DNA from: JAXLQL01 sp046331625
Lineage (GTDB): Bacteria > Acidobacteriota > Terriglobia > Bryobacterales > Bryobacteraceae
Direction: 5' to 3'
Length of the DNA stretch: 64,000 nucleotides
Assembly: GCA_046331625.1 (NCBI GenBank)
Contig: JAXLQL010000004.1
Span: forward strand, 1 to 64,000
Shown: one piece after another, positions 41,764 through 49,608 of the stretch
Position numbering within the stretch: the first letter of the stretch is position 1
Layout: each line of letters starts with the position of its first letter
Translations under genes and position numbers: made by a program
The notes under the pieces: model-generated
The model's input: the letters and a program-made list of their open reading frames with translations, nothing else
The model's database searches: none
What the model was told of the DNA's origin: nothing

Positions 41764-43122
41764 ATGGCGCTGGCAACCACGGCACAACTGCAAGCGGACC
41801 GCGACCTCACCCGCCGAGCCCGGCTGGGCCCGTGGGTGTACCTGTTTTTTCTACTGGTAACCGGTACCACAACCACCTACATCGCCGATCATCTTTACGT
41901 ATTCGGGTCCGCTTGTTTCCTCGCCGTGGGCTTCTGCGCAATCCGAACTTGGGTGGCCGCCAAGGTGCAAGGCGAAGAGGGCGAATCGCAAAACCATTGG
42001 CGTTGGTGGCTTTTCGTCACCATCCTCGGCTCCAGCACCTGGTGGGGCCTGCTCTATGCCGTCACTTACGCCTACTACGGTCTGGTGAGTTGGCCCACGA
42101 TGATCCTCGCCACCTGCACCAGCGGGACCTCAGCGGGCGGCGTGCTCTCGATGGCTTCGCACAAACGGCTGATGCAGGCGCACGTGATCGCGATGGGAGT
42201 GCCCGCGACGTTGGTGATCGGATTCTGGTTCGGCGGCAGAGAAGGCATCGGCCTCGCCCTGCTCCACGTGCTCTATTTCTCGTTGCTTTTCATTCTGGGC
42301 GGAGTGCAGAACGAAATCTACTGGCGAATGCTCCGCGACGGCGAACGTCTCCGCATCCAAAATCTCGAGCTCGAAACCGCGCGCGCCGCCGCCGAACATG
42401 CCAGCCGGTCCAAGAGCGCCTTCGTCGCCACAGTCACGCATGAACTGCGCACTCCGCTCAACGCGATCATCGGATACGCCGAATTGCTCCAAGAGGAGGC
42501 GCAAGCCGAAGGCCTCCACCATTTCGAAGAAGACCTAGAAAAGATTCGCCGCGCGGGCAAACACCAACTCAGCCTCGTCAACGACATTCTCGATCTTTCG
42601 AAGATCGAGGCCGGGCGGCTCGAGCTCAACTTGGAGCCTTACCGCGTGGATCACGTGGTGGCGGACGCCGTGGCCACCGTGCGCCCCTTGGCCGGCAAAA
42701 ATCGCAACCGGCTCGAGGTTCGCGTCGACGAATCGATCTCCGAGGCAGTGGGTGATCCCATGCGCATGCGCCAAAGCTTGTTCAATCTCTTGGCCAACGC
42801 CTGCAAGTTCACCGAAGATGGCGAGGTGTCGCTCGATGTCACTCGCGAACAAGCCGATGGACGGGATTGGATCGCTTGCCGTGTCCGCGACACCGGCATC
42901 GGCATGACCGAACAGCAGGTGGGGCAATTGTTCTCGGCGTTCTACCAAGCCGACGGCTCGCACGCCCGCAAGTATGGAGGCACGGGTCTCGGGCTCACCA
43001 TCACCAAGCGCCTGAGCCATCTCATGGGTGGCGACGTCACCGTGGAGAGCGTGGCTGGCCAGGGATCCACGTTCACGCTTCGGGTTCCGGCGCACGTCGA
43101 CGCGGCACTGCCGGAAGCCTGA
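41764..43122 (+). CDS. Membrane sensor histidine kinase
   Basis: The 452-residue protein has six or seven transmembrane helices (about 25-185) forming a MASE-like sensor without a large extracellular loop, then a coiled linker. The HisKA domain (HELRTPLNAIIGYAELL, H226) and HATPase_c follow, with N box LFNLLANACKFT, G1 VRDTGIGM and G2 GGTGLGL. No receiver domain is fused and no response-regulator gene is adjacent, so it is an orphan kinase here. The signal sensed is unknown. ATG 41764 is preceded by ACCAGG. Confidence 0.92.
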   Translation: MALATTAQLQADRDLTRRARLGPWVYLFFLLVTGTTTTYIADHLYVFGSACFLAVGFCAIRTWVAAKVQGEEGESQNHWRWWLFVTILGSSTWWGLLYAVTYAYYGLVSWPTMILATCTSGTSAGGVLSMASHKRLMQAHVIAMGVPATLVIGFWFGGREGIGLALLHVLYFSLLFILGGVQNEIYWRMLRDGERLRIQNLELETARAAAEHASRSKSAFVATVTHELRTPLNAIIGYAELLQEEAQAEGLHHFEEDLEKIRRAGKHQLSLVNDILDLSKIEAGRLELNLEPYRVDHVVADAVATVRPLAGKNRNRLEVRVDESISEAVGDPMRMRQSLFNLLANACKFTEDGEVSLDVTREQADGRDWIACRVRDTGIGMTEQQVGQLFSAFYQADGSHARKYGGTGLGLTITKRLSHLMGGDVTVESVAGQGSTFTLRVPAHVDAALPEA

Positions 43123-43136
43123 CGTCTCGGAGCCCG

Positions 43137-44156
43137 CTACTCGATCTGCACCAGTCCCGACGGCACTTCCGGGTTCCGCGCCCGGATCGTCTGCGGATCG
43201 CGCCACGCGTCCATCAGCGAAATCTGGTGCACGCATGACACCGTGCAGTGCGGCGCGCAGCCCTTCTCGGTGTCATACTCGCGGATCACATCCTGCCGCG
43301 TGTACTCGAGCAGCGGCTTTGCCGGGAATCCCCGCTGCTGCGAGCAATAATGAACCAGCCCATCCTCGCAGATGTACAAATACCGCCCGCCCGCGCGGCA
43401 GCGCCAATCATTGGGCCGCCCCTCCGCGATCTTTTCCTGGAACTTGTTGAAGCGCGAATAGCTCGACTTCTCGAACTGCTTGATCGACGAGTAGACCTCG
43501 CGCTCATGATTGGCGAGCGGGCGCAACTGGCCATCGCCATCGTGGATGATGCCGACCGTCGACGTGAACCCGAGCTCGATCGCGCGCTTGGAAACCACCA
43601 GCGCATCGTCCGGATTCTTGATGCCCCCCCCGACCACGGAGTTGATGTTCACGTGGAAATCGGCATGCTCGGCCAGCACCTGGAGCTTCTTGTCGAGCAC
43701 CTTCAAGCTCTTCTTCGACACCTCGTCAGGCATGACGTTGTCGATCGAGATCTGCATGTGGTCCAGCCCGGCCGCGTTGAGCCGCTGCACGCGCTCGGGC
43801 GTAAGCAGGTAGCCGTTGGTGATCATCCCCGCGATCATCCCGTGGCCGCGGATCGTGCGGATCACGTCGTCGAGTTCGGGGTGCATCAGCGGTTCGCCGC
43901 CGCTGATCGTGACGATCGTGGTGCCCAGACTCGCGAGCTTGTCCAGCCGCTGCCGCATCACCTCGATCGGCACCGGCTTTGAGACGTTGTCGTACTCGTT
44001 GCAGTAGCCGCACGCCAAGTTGCAGCGCCGCATCGGGATGATGTGCGCCAGAATGGGGTGGTCCGTGGCGGTTAGCCCGCGGAAGATCATGCGAAATTCG
44101 CGCAGACGGCGGGTAATGGCTAGCCAGCGGTGGCGCAGGGTCATCCGGCGTTTCAT
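43137..44156 (-). CDS. Radical SAM protein with SPASM-like C-terminus
   Basis: This 339-residue protein has C45-x3-C49-x2-C52 (RCNLACGYCNEYD) and the SAM-binding GGE motif (ISGGEPLMHPELDD). A C-terminal Cys-rich region (WRCRAGGRYLYICEDG, HYCSQQRG, CAPHCTVSC) could bind one or two extra Fe-S clusters, as in SPASM/twitch enzymes that modify peptides or proteins. A basic N-terminal helix (about 1-28) may sit at the membrane. No precursor peptide is obvious nearby. I start at ATG 44156, not TTG 44162. The gene converges with the histidine kinase, 14 bp apart. Confidence 0.85.
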   Translation of the reverse strand: MKRRMTLRHRWLAITRRLREFRMIFRGLTATDHPILAHIIPMRRCNLACGYCNEYDNVSKPVPIEVMRQRLDKLASLGTTIVTISGGEPLMHPELDDVIRTIRGHGMIAGMITNGYLLTPERVQRLNAAGLDHMQISIDNVMPDEVSKKSLKVLDKKLQVLAEHADFHVNINSVVGGGIKNPDDALVVSKRAIELGFTSTVGIIHDGDGQLRPLANHEREVYSSIKQFEKSSYSRFNKFQEKIAEGRPNDWRCRAGGRYLYICEDGLVHYCSQQRGFPAKPLLEYTRQDVIREYDTEKGCAPHCTVSCVHQISLMDAWRDPQTIRARNPEVPSGLVQIE

Positions 44157-44242
44157 GACCAATTTCCCATTAAAGCATAGGCCTAGGTCCGTCCAAAGGC
44201 CCTGGCACTGTGCGGGGCGATTGCCGGGTCAAACGGCGGAAA

Positions 44243-45043
44243 TCAGGGCTTCTTGGGCTGCGGCTTGGCTTCTTCCTGCTTCGGCTGTTCCACCGGATCG
44301 CCGAACGTGATCTTCACGTCGCTCTTGAACTGCCTGTAATCGGCGTACTTCACCGTCATCTTGATCCGGACCCGCTGCCCGCTATCGAAGGTGAGCAATT
44401 CATTGGCGTAGGTGTAGACGGGGAACCAGTACTTGCCGTCGATCTGCTGGCGATAGGTCTCGAACTTGGGGAACTGCTGATCGCTGTTCTTCTTCAGGAC
44501 GCCGGTGGCGCGGCCGTAGCTCTTGACGATCTGAAGGTCGCGGTCATCCACCCAAATCAGTCCCGCGAAGTAGCGCTTACCCTGCTCCATCTTCTTGGGG
44601 CGCACGGCGAAGAGGTAACACGGAATCTCGTCGACATTGTCCTTGCCGACGTAGCGCACATGGTACTTGTCGACATCCTGCGACGTGAGGACGAAGGGCT
44701 GCACGGCTCTGAGATCCTGCTCGTCTTCGGGCGAGAGGTTCACCATGCGCAGCGTCGGCACCGGAGCCTTCACCACGCGCTCGGTCCGCTTGCCGCCGAG
44801 GTCGAAGACGATGTCGGAGTCGACGTCCCACTTGCCGCCGGGAGCGCCGGCATCGTCGTACTCCTGCACGCGGACCGTCTGGTGATACGTGTAGTTCTCG
44901 CGCGCCTTGGAGAACTCGGCTTCCTTGGCCGCGAAGTTCTTGATGATCTCTTCGATTTGAGATGGGTTCGGCTGGTCGCTGGTGGCCGGCTCGAAGGCGG
45001 CGGCCAACGCGGTGAGTACGGTGAAAAGGAATGCAAGGCGCAT
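44243..45043 (-). CDS. Exported LolA/LolB-like outer-membrane lipoprotein-sorting-type protein
   Basis: This 266-residue protein has a signal peptide (MRLAFLFTVLTALAAA) and a beta-rich mature part. Its RYFAGLIWVDDRDLQIVKSYGR and KYWFPVYTYANELLTF strands resemble the half-barrel of outer-membrane lipoprotein-sorting proteins (LolA-like, DUF4292-like). A Lys/Gln/Pro-rich tail ends it. It may carry lipids or lipoproteins in the periplasm. The start ATG 45043 is backed by a strong GGAAAGGA Shine-Dalgarno; the frame is open to 45415 but lies in surE. It is 89 bp downstream of surE. Confidence 0.75.
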   Translation of the reverse strand: MRLAFLFTVLTALAAAFEPATSDQPNPSQIEEIIKNFAAKEAEFSKARENYTYHQTVRVQEYDDAGAPGGKWDVDSDIVFDLGGKRTERVVKAPVPTLRMVNLSPEDEQDLRAVQPFVLTSQDVDKYHVRYVGKDNVDEIPCYLFAVRPKKMEQGKRYFAGLIWVDDRDLQIVKSYGRATGVLKKNSDQQFPKFETYRQQIDGKYWFPVYTYANELLTFDSGQRVRIKMTVKYADYRQFKSDVKITFGDPVEQPKQEEAKPQPKKP

Positions 45044-45132
45044 GAACGGTTCCTTTCCTTTAGATGCCCCTGGCCGGCGGCGGGTTACGCATGGTCGCGG
45101 CCGGGTGATCCCAGGATACAACATGCGCTGAT

Positions 45133-45819
45133 TCAAATCCGCAGCCGGCTCACTGTCACCGCCCCTCCAAAACACAAATCCACATCGCGGCCCGGCGTCC
45201 GCGGCCGGCCCGCGTAGCTCCCCGCATAACGCCACTGCGCCCCCTCGCACGCGAACCGTACATCGAGCGGCTGATTGTCCGGTTCGCACTCGGCATGCCC
45301 AACCTCCTCGCCGTCTGCCCGATGCGGCAGATTTACGTTGAAGTAAATCCCGGGCTCGCGCGCGTGGACCAGCCGCTCGATCGCGCTCTCTGCAAGCGCC
45401 GCGGACTGGGACCAATCGAGTGCGAGGTCGCGCCGGACATACTGCGAAATCGCGATCGCCGGTTTACCGAGCAAAGCGGCTTCGCGTGCCGCGGCGACCG
45501 TGCCCGAAGTGAATAGGTCCGCGCCGAGGTTCCCGCCGCGGTTGATGCCCGCGAGCACCCAGTCCACGTCGAGCGCGAGTCCGCGAAGCGCGACGCGGAC
45601 GCAGTCTGCCGGTGAACCATCCAGCCACCACGCGCCGCCGGCGGTCGCACGCAGTTCGAGCGGGCGATCCGTCGTGACGCGGTGCCCCGCGTAGGAATGC
45701 GGATCCCGCGGAGCAACGATCACCACTTCCCCGAACCGCCGCGCCACATCGGCCAACGCGGCCAAGCCAGGAGCATCCCACCCGTCATCGTTCGTTACCA
45801 ACAATCGCAGCTTCGCCAT
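45133..45819 (-). CDS. surE: 5'-nucleotidase SurE
   Basis: SurE is a metal-dependent phosphatase of nucleoside 5'-monophosphates (and some 3'-nucleotides) in stress survival. The 228-residue protein has VTNDDG (N10, D11, D12), the APRDPHSYAGHRVT loop with the Ser/Gly-rich metal-binding segment, GSPADCVRVAL and the GINRGGNLG Asn motif, all at normal spacing. The C-terminus is slightly shorter than E. coli SurE. A GATCAT lies 5 nt before the start on the minus strand, so a leaderless mRNA is possible. Confidence 0.95.
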   Translation of the reverse strand: MAKLRLLVTNDDGWDAPGLAALADVARRFGEVVIVAPRDPHSYAGHRVTTDRPLELRATAGGAWWLDGSPADCVRVALRGLALDVDWVLAGINRGGNLGADLFTSGTVAAAREAALLGKPAIAISQYVRRDLALDWSQSAALAESAIERLVHAREPGIYFNVNLPHRADGEEVGHAECEPDNQPLDVRFACEGAQWRYAGSYAGRPRTPGRDVDLCFGGAVTVSRLRI

Positions 45820-46062
45820 GATTCATGATCTTCGCACTGCGAACTCCTCTTCCAAAACCCAAACCCGAACTGCTCGACCCATTGCTCGCCTCCAGCCTCC
45901 CAGTCCCTCCCACGACGCGCCGCTCCCCCGCCCCCCACCTCCGCCGCCGAGCCCCCCACGTCCGCCGACGAGGCCGCTGTCCCCTGACGCCGAACCCAGC
46001 TTCAACCAATATGTTTTAAACATTTCCTAAAGAAACGTTTCCATTCCGCCGATCTATGGAAT
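45820..46062. other. 243-bp divergent intergenic region with C-rich tract and AT-rich end
   Basis: The left half is C-rich on the plus strand, with C runs at 45925-45929, 45931-45936 and 45952-45957 (G-rich on the minus strand). The right end is AT-rich with symmetric sequences ATGTTTTAAACAT (about 46012-46024) and GAAACGTTTC (46032-46041). It probably holds promoters for surE and the nuclease gene. Short Pro/Arg-rich open frames here are not credible genes. Confidence 0.45.
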
Positions 46063-46803
46063 GTGAAGTTGCTCTCTGCTCTCCTCATCGCCGCCGCGCA
46101 AACCCTCCTCGCCCAGCCCTCCCGCTTCGGACTCCCGGCCTGCCAGTTGCCTACTTCCGAACTAGCCAACCACCGCTTCTTCGTCCTCTGCCACGACTCG
46201 TCGCTCCGCCTCCCCACCTGGACCGCCTACGAACTCCTCCCCGCCAACCTCGGCGGCCATGCGCAACGCCCGCACAGCTTCCACCCGGACACCATGCTCG
46301 CCGGACCCGTCGCCCATAACGCCGACTATCGCCTCACGGGATTCCACCGCGGCCATCTCGTCCCCGCCGAGGACTTCGCCTTCTCCCCCGAGGCCATCGC
46401 ATCCACGTTCGTGCTCTCGAATGCCGCGCCCCAACTCCCCGCCATCAACCGCGGACTCTGGCGCCGCATCGAAAACTCCGTCCGCGCCTCCGCGTCAAGA
46501 TCCGACGCCGTCTATGTCTTCACCGGACCGCTCTTCTCGAGCGGCCCTACCCAATTCGCCGGCGAGGTCGCCGTACCCACGCACTTCTTCAAGGTCTGGC
46601 TCGCCATCCATGGCGAACAGAAACGCATGTACGCCGCCATCGTCCCGAACGCCGAAGTCTCCTTCGAATCGCTCGATGATTTCGCCGTTTCGGTCGACGA
46701 GGTAGAACGCCGCACCGGCCTCGACTTCTTCTCGACCCTGGCCCACGCTGAACAACAAACCCTCGAAGCCGCGACTGCGCACCTTCCTTCTCGCTCCCGC
46801 TGA
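46063..46803 (+). CDS. Secreted DNA/RNA non-specific endonuclease (NUC1 family)
   Basis: This 246-residue protein has a signal peptide (MKLLSALLIAAAQTLLAQ). Its beta-beta-alpha-metal domain has ADYRLTGFHRGHLVPAEDF, a variant of the DRGH motif in which H98 is the catalytic base and the first Asp is replaced by His95. The metal-binding Asn is expected in the VLSNAAPQLPAINRGLW segment. It would degrade extracellular nucleic acid. The start is GTG 46063; an ATG two bases earlier is followed at once by TGA (ATGTGA, 46061-46066), so a start-stop element overlaps the true start. Confidence 0.85.
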   Translation: MKLLSALLIAAAQTLLAQPSRFGLPACQLPTSELANHRFFVLCHDSSLRLPTWTAYELLPANLGGHAQRPHSFHPDTMLAGPVAHNADYRLTGFHRGHLVPAEDFAFSPEAIASTFVLSNAAPQLPAINRGLWRRIENSVRASASRSDAVYVFTGPLFSSGPTQFAGEVAVPTHFFKVWLAIHGEQKRMYAAIVPNAEVSFESLDDFAVSVDEVERRTGLDFFSTLAHAEQQTLEAATAHLPSRSR

Positions 46804-46909
46804 TTCGGCCAGTCACAGCCAAACCAACGGAATTTCTCCTTCGTTTTCAGCACCCCCCTCCCCCAAAACACCCCAAATCCTCTTGACGCCCATGAGACAC
46901 TGAAATCGT

Positions 46910-46943
46910 AAGGCGGCACGGACCCTCGCGTCCGGGCCGCCTT
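46910..46943 (+). terminator. Strong hairpin in the leader of the STGPRT gene (attenuator-like)
   Basis: AAGGCGGC (46910-46917) and GCCGCCTT (46936-46943) pair perfectly. CGGAC/GTCCG continue the stem after one A/G mismatch, with a 6-nt loop. TTT and further T-rich sequence follow. It lies 30 bp upstream of the ATG and behind a TTGACG (46883-46888), so it would form in the 5' leader rather than end a gene. Confidence 0.55.
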
Positions 46944-46973
46944 TCGCATTTCTAACGCCAGAGGAGAACCACC

Positions 46974-47573
46974 ATGTCCGCAGCCACCGCCGCGCAAAAC
47001 GAAGCCAATCGCGCCAACGCGCAGCACTCCACAGGACCGCGCACCGCCGAGGGCAAAGCGGTTTCGTCGAACAACGCAGTCACCCACGGCTTGTTCACGG
47101 CCACATTCGTGGTCGCCCCTGCAGACCGCGACGAATTCGATCTTTTCCTCGAACTGCAACGCGACGAACTCCGTCCCCAAGGCATCAACGAGGAACTCGT
47201 CTTCTCCAACCTCGTCCAGGCCGCTTGGAAAACCGAGAAGTGCCGCCGCCTGGAAGCGGAAGCGCTCCTCGAACAAAACGAAGCCAAGCTCGACCGTTAC
47301 TCCCGCTACGCCGCTCAATTCGAGCGTGCTCACTACCGCGCGCTCGCCGAGCTCCGCAAACTCCAGACCGGGCGCGCCGCGCGCGAAGTCCCCGGGCAAC
47401 CGGCGGAAATCCAGCCTCCACTCGCCGATCTCGCCAAGCTGAAAAAACAAACCCAACCGCTGCCCAATCTCGAAAACGAAGCCTTCTGCCGCCGCCTCAT
47501 CGCCGAGTCCCGCTGGACCATGGCGCAACTCGGCGCAATCAAAGCCGGCATCACGCTCCCAAAGGCCGCATGA
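46974..47573 (+). CDS. STGPRT...EGK family protein, unknown function
   Basis: This 199-residue protein starts with the conserved block NRANAQHSTGPRTAEGKAVS followed by SNNAVTHGLF. This is an N-terminal motif I remember from many acidobacterial and planctomycete proteins of unknown role. The rest is helical with charged and Arg/Glu-rich stretches (about 55-199) and no catalytic motif. No signal peptide is present. The start has a GAGGAG Shine-Dalgarno (46961-46966) 7 nt upstream. The strong leader hairpin suggests regulation by attenuation. The basic STGPRT segment might bind nucleic acid, but that is a guess. Confidence 0.75.
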   Translation: MSAATAAQNEANRANAQHSTGPRTAEGKAVSSNNAVTHGLFTATFVVAPADRDEFDLFLELQRDELRPQGINEELVFSNLVQAAWKTEKCRRLEAEALLEQNEAKLDRYSRYAAQFERAHYRALAELRKLQTGRAAREVPGQPAEIQPPLADLAKLKKQTQPLPNLENEAFCRRLIAESRWTMAQLGAIKAGITLPKAA

Positions 47574-47578
47574 GGTTT

Positions 47579-49579
47579 CTACAATGCCGGCAGGCCCAGC
47601 GGATTGAGCGGCTCCACGATCTCCACATGCCTCGGCGCGGACCACTTCACCAAGTCCGCCAGGTCGTAGTGTCGCAGCGCTCCTTGCACCACGTTTTCCC
47701 ATTGCAGTTTGTGGATGCGATGGCGGATCACCGACTCCCACGACGTCACCATTCGCTCGACCGTCGCACCGGCGATGCGCGAATCGAACGCCGCTGCGTG
47801 CAGCGCGGGGATCGCCGCCAGTTCACGTCCGCGGACCGTGATGCGTTCTACGTCGGCGCGCGCGCTCAGCAGGTCCACGGCGCGAGCGATGTCTTCGGCC
47901 CGCTGGATTACGAGCGGCTTCCCGGTGAGCAGCGCGGTCATCGAAGATTCATAGTCGCCGAAGTAGCGAGCCCAATCGTTCGAGTAGTTGTCGCGAACAG
48001 CGCGTGTTTCGCCGAGCCCCCGCAGGTCCACGCTGAGCACGATGCTGCCGTTGCGCGCGAGTTCTTCGGCTGCCGAGTTCGCGGCGGCTTTGCCCGAGCC
48101 CCACGCGAGAATCACGGCGGGCTTGCGTCCCGAGCCCGCTGGCACGTAGAGCAACGAAGGTATGCGAATGCCGGGTTCGGACTCGTACGTCAGCTTCTCG
48201 ATCGAGAATCCCGGCCGGTCAATGCGGCCGTAGGGCGTCACGGCGGGCGCGCCTTGCATCGGCGCGAATCCGGTGAACTTGCGCACGCTTTCGAGCGTGG
48301 CGCCTCGCTGGCGCACTTGCGCGAACCGCTTCTGGTTGATCGAGTACACGCTCTCGCTATTCGGAAGCGAAGTGGCCACCTGGCCCGTCTTCGTCGCCCA
48401 GAGTTCGTGCTCGGAGAGGATCTTGATATCCGGCTCGGGCCGCGTGTCCTCTGTGCCAGTCAGCGCTTTGCTGAAGAATCGATAAGACTCCGCGCGCCGC
48501 GGCTGCGTGTACCCGTGCCCATCATCGGCTTCGAACTTCGAGAAGCGATCGCCAAAACCAACCGAGTCATAGACACGCGACACTTCAGCGTACGTCTCGC
48601 GCGCACCCTCGATCGAGAAGAAATCGCGGATCGCAACCAGCATCTTGAACGGCTTCGGACCCGCGGCATACACGAAATCGGGATGATCGAGACCCGAGGC
48701 GAGGAAAGGCGGAATGCATTGCTCGGCGTCCTGTGGTCCGATCGTCTCGAGCAACCGCCGCCAATTGGTCAGGTAGCAGGAAGGCGCGGCCGCGGCAAAG
48801 CGATCGTCGATCGCGGCGAGATAGGACGTGTGCGTGCCGCCGCCCGAGTTGCCCGTGAGTCCGACGCGCTTGCGATCCACTTCGGGCCGCGAGAGCAAAT
48901 AGTCGAGCGCGCGGATACCGTCCCAGATCGTGTAGCGCGCCACCGACTCGCCCACCAGCATCGTCTGCAATCCGATCACCGTGTGCTCGGTAGTAGAGGC
49001 GACCACCTTCGACTGCTGCGTGTCTTCGTCCCAGAGTTGGATGCGTTCGCCCTGGCCGATCGTGTCCCAGGCAAGGCACACGTAGCCGCGCTGCGCGAAC
49101 GTGTGGAGCAGATACTGCCAGGCCTCGTGTGCCTTCGCACCAGCCTCGTGGCCAAGCGGAAACAAAATCGCGGGAAATGGTCCGGTGCCGGATTTCGGCA
49201 GGTAGAGGTTCGCGGTGACGGGGAATCCGGGCTGGCTTTCGAAAATGATCTTCTCCACGCGATGCGTGCCCAGGTCGAGCGTAGCGGTGACGCGCGCGTT
49301 GAGCGGCGTCTTCTCCGGGAAGCCGCCGAGATGCGCCGTGAGCTGGCGGCGAATGTACTCGCGGCGAGCAGCAAGGTCCTGCGACGTGCGGATGCGCGCT
49401 ACTTCCTGCTTGCGCGCGTCGAGCTGCCCCAGCGCTTTCGCCTTCAGGTAGTTCGGCAGCATGCGCGAGATATCGCGGCCGTCGACATGCTGCGTCAGAA
49501 AATTGAGGTCGCTTTGTTGTGGCAGTAGCAGCGCCAACGGGACCAGGCCCGCGGCCACACGAAAGGCGAGGCGTAGCAT
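47579..49579 (-). CDS. Exported double alpha/beta-hydrolase (acetylxylan-esterase-like)
   Basis: This 666-residue protein begins with a signal peptide (MLRLAFRVAAGLVPLALLLP). The first alpha/beta-hydrolase domain (about 90-370) has the nucleophile elbow GNSGGG in VGLTGNSGGGTHTS and a His in DDGHGYTQPRR. This is like acetyl xylan esterase / AB-hydrolase enzymes of planctomycetes and acidobacteria. A second hydrolase-like domain (about 420-666, PAVILAWGSGKAAANSAA; SVDLRGLGETRA) reads GRELAA where an elbow should be and is probably inactive. I start at ATG 49579; 52 further upstream codons would lie inside the PhoD-like gene. The gene follows the PhoD-like one by 29 bp. Confidence 0.8.
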   Translation of the reverse strand: MLRLAFRVAAGLVPLALLLPQQSDLNFLTQHVDGRDISRMLPNYLKAKALGQLDARKQEVARIRTSQDLAARREYIRRQLTAHLGGFPEKTPLNARVTATLDLGTHRVEKIIFESQPGFPVTANLYLPKSGTGPFPAILFPLGHEAGAKAHEAWQYLLHTFAQRGYVCLAWDTIGQGERIQLWDEDTQQSKVVASTTEHTVIGLQTMLVGESVARYTIWDGIRALDYLLSRPEVDRKRVGLTGNSGGGTHTSYLAAIDDRFAAAAPSCYLTNWRRLLETIGPQDAEQCIPPFLASGLDHPDFVYAAGPKPFKMLVAIRDFFSIEGARETYAEVSRVYDSVGFGDRFSKFEADDGHGYTQPRRAESYRFFSKALTGTEDTRPEPDIKILSEHELWATKTGQVATSLPNSESVYSINQKRFAQVRQRGATLESVRKFTGFAPMQGAPAVTPYGRIDRPGFSIEKLTYESEPGIRIPSLLYVPAGSGRKPAVILAWGSGKAAANSAAEELARNGSIVLSVDLRGLGETRAVRDNYSNDWARYFGDYESSMTALLTGKPLVIQRAEDIARAVDLLSARADVERITVRGRELAAIPALHAAAFDSRIAGATVERMVTSWESVIRHRIHKLQWENVVQGALRHYDLADLVKWSAPRHVEIVEPLNPLGLPAL

Positions 49580-49585
49580 CTCAAC

Positions 49586-49594
49586 AAAATACCA
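49586..49594 (-). promoter_or_regulatory. Extended -10 for the double hydrolase gene, leaderless spacing
   Basis: On the minus strand TGG-TATTTT (49594-49586) ends 6 nt before ATG 49579. It lies in the 29-bp gap after the PhoD-like gene and would give this gene its own transcript. Confidence 0.45.
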
Positions 49595-49608
49595 GCTTCC
49601 TGTTTTGG

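Noticed and set aside
45823..46030. Several short Pro/Arg-rich frames between surE and the nuclease gene
   Set aside because: They arise from the C-rich tract; no start signal, no domain, and all three phases are open.
47225..49528. Plus-strand open frame (767 codons) opposite the double hydrolase gene
   Set aside because: Arg/His/Gln-rich composition without motif; the minus strand carries a recognised hydrolase.
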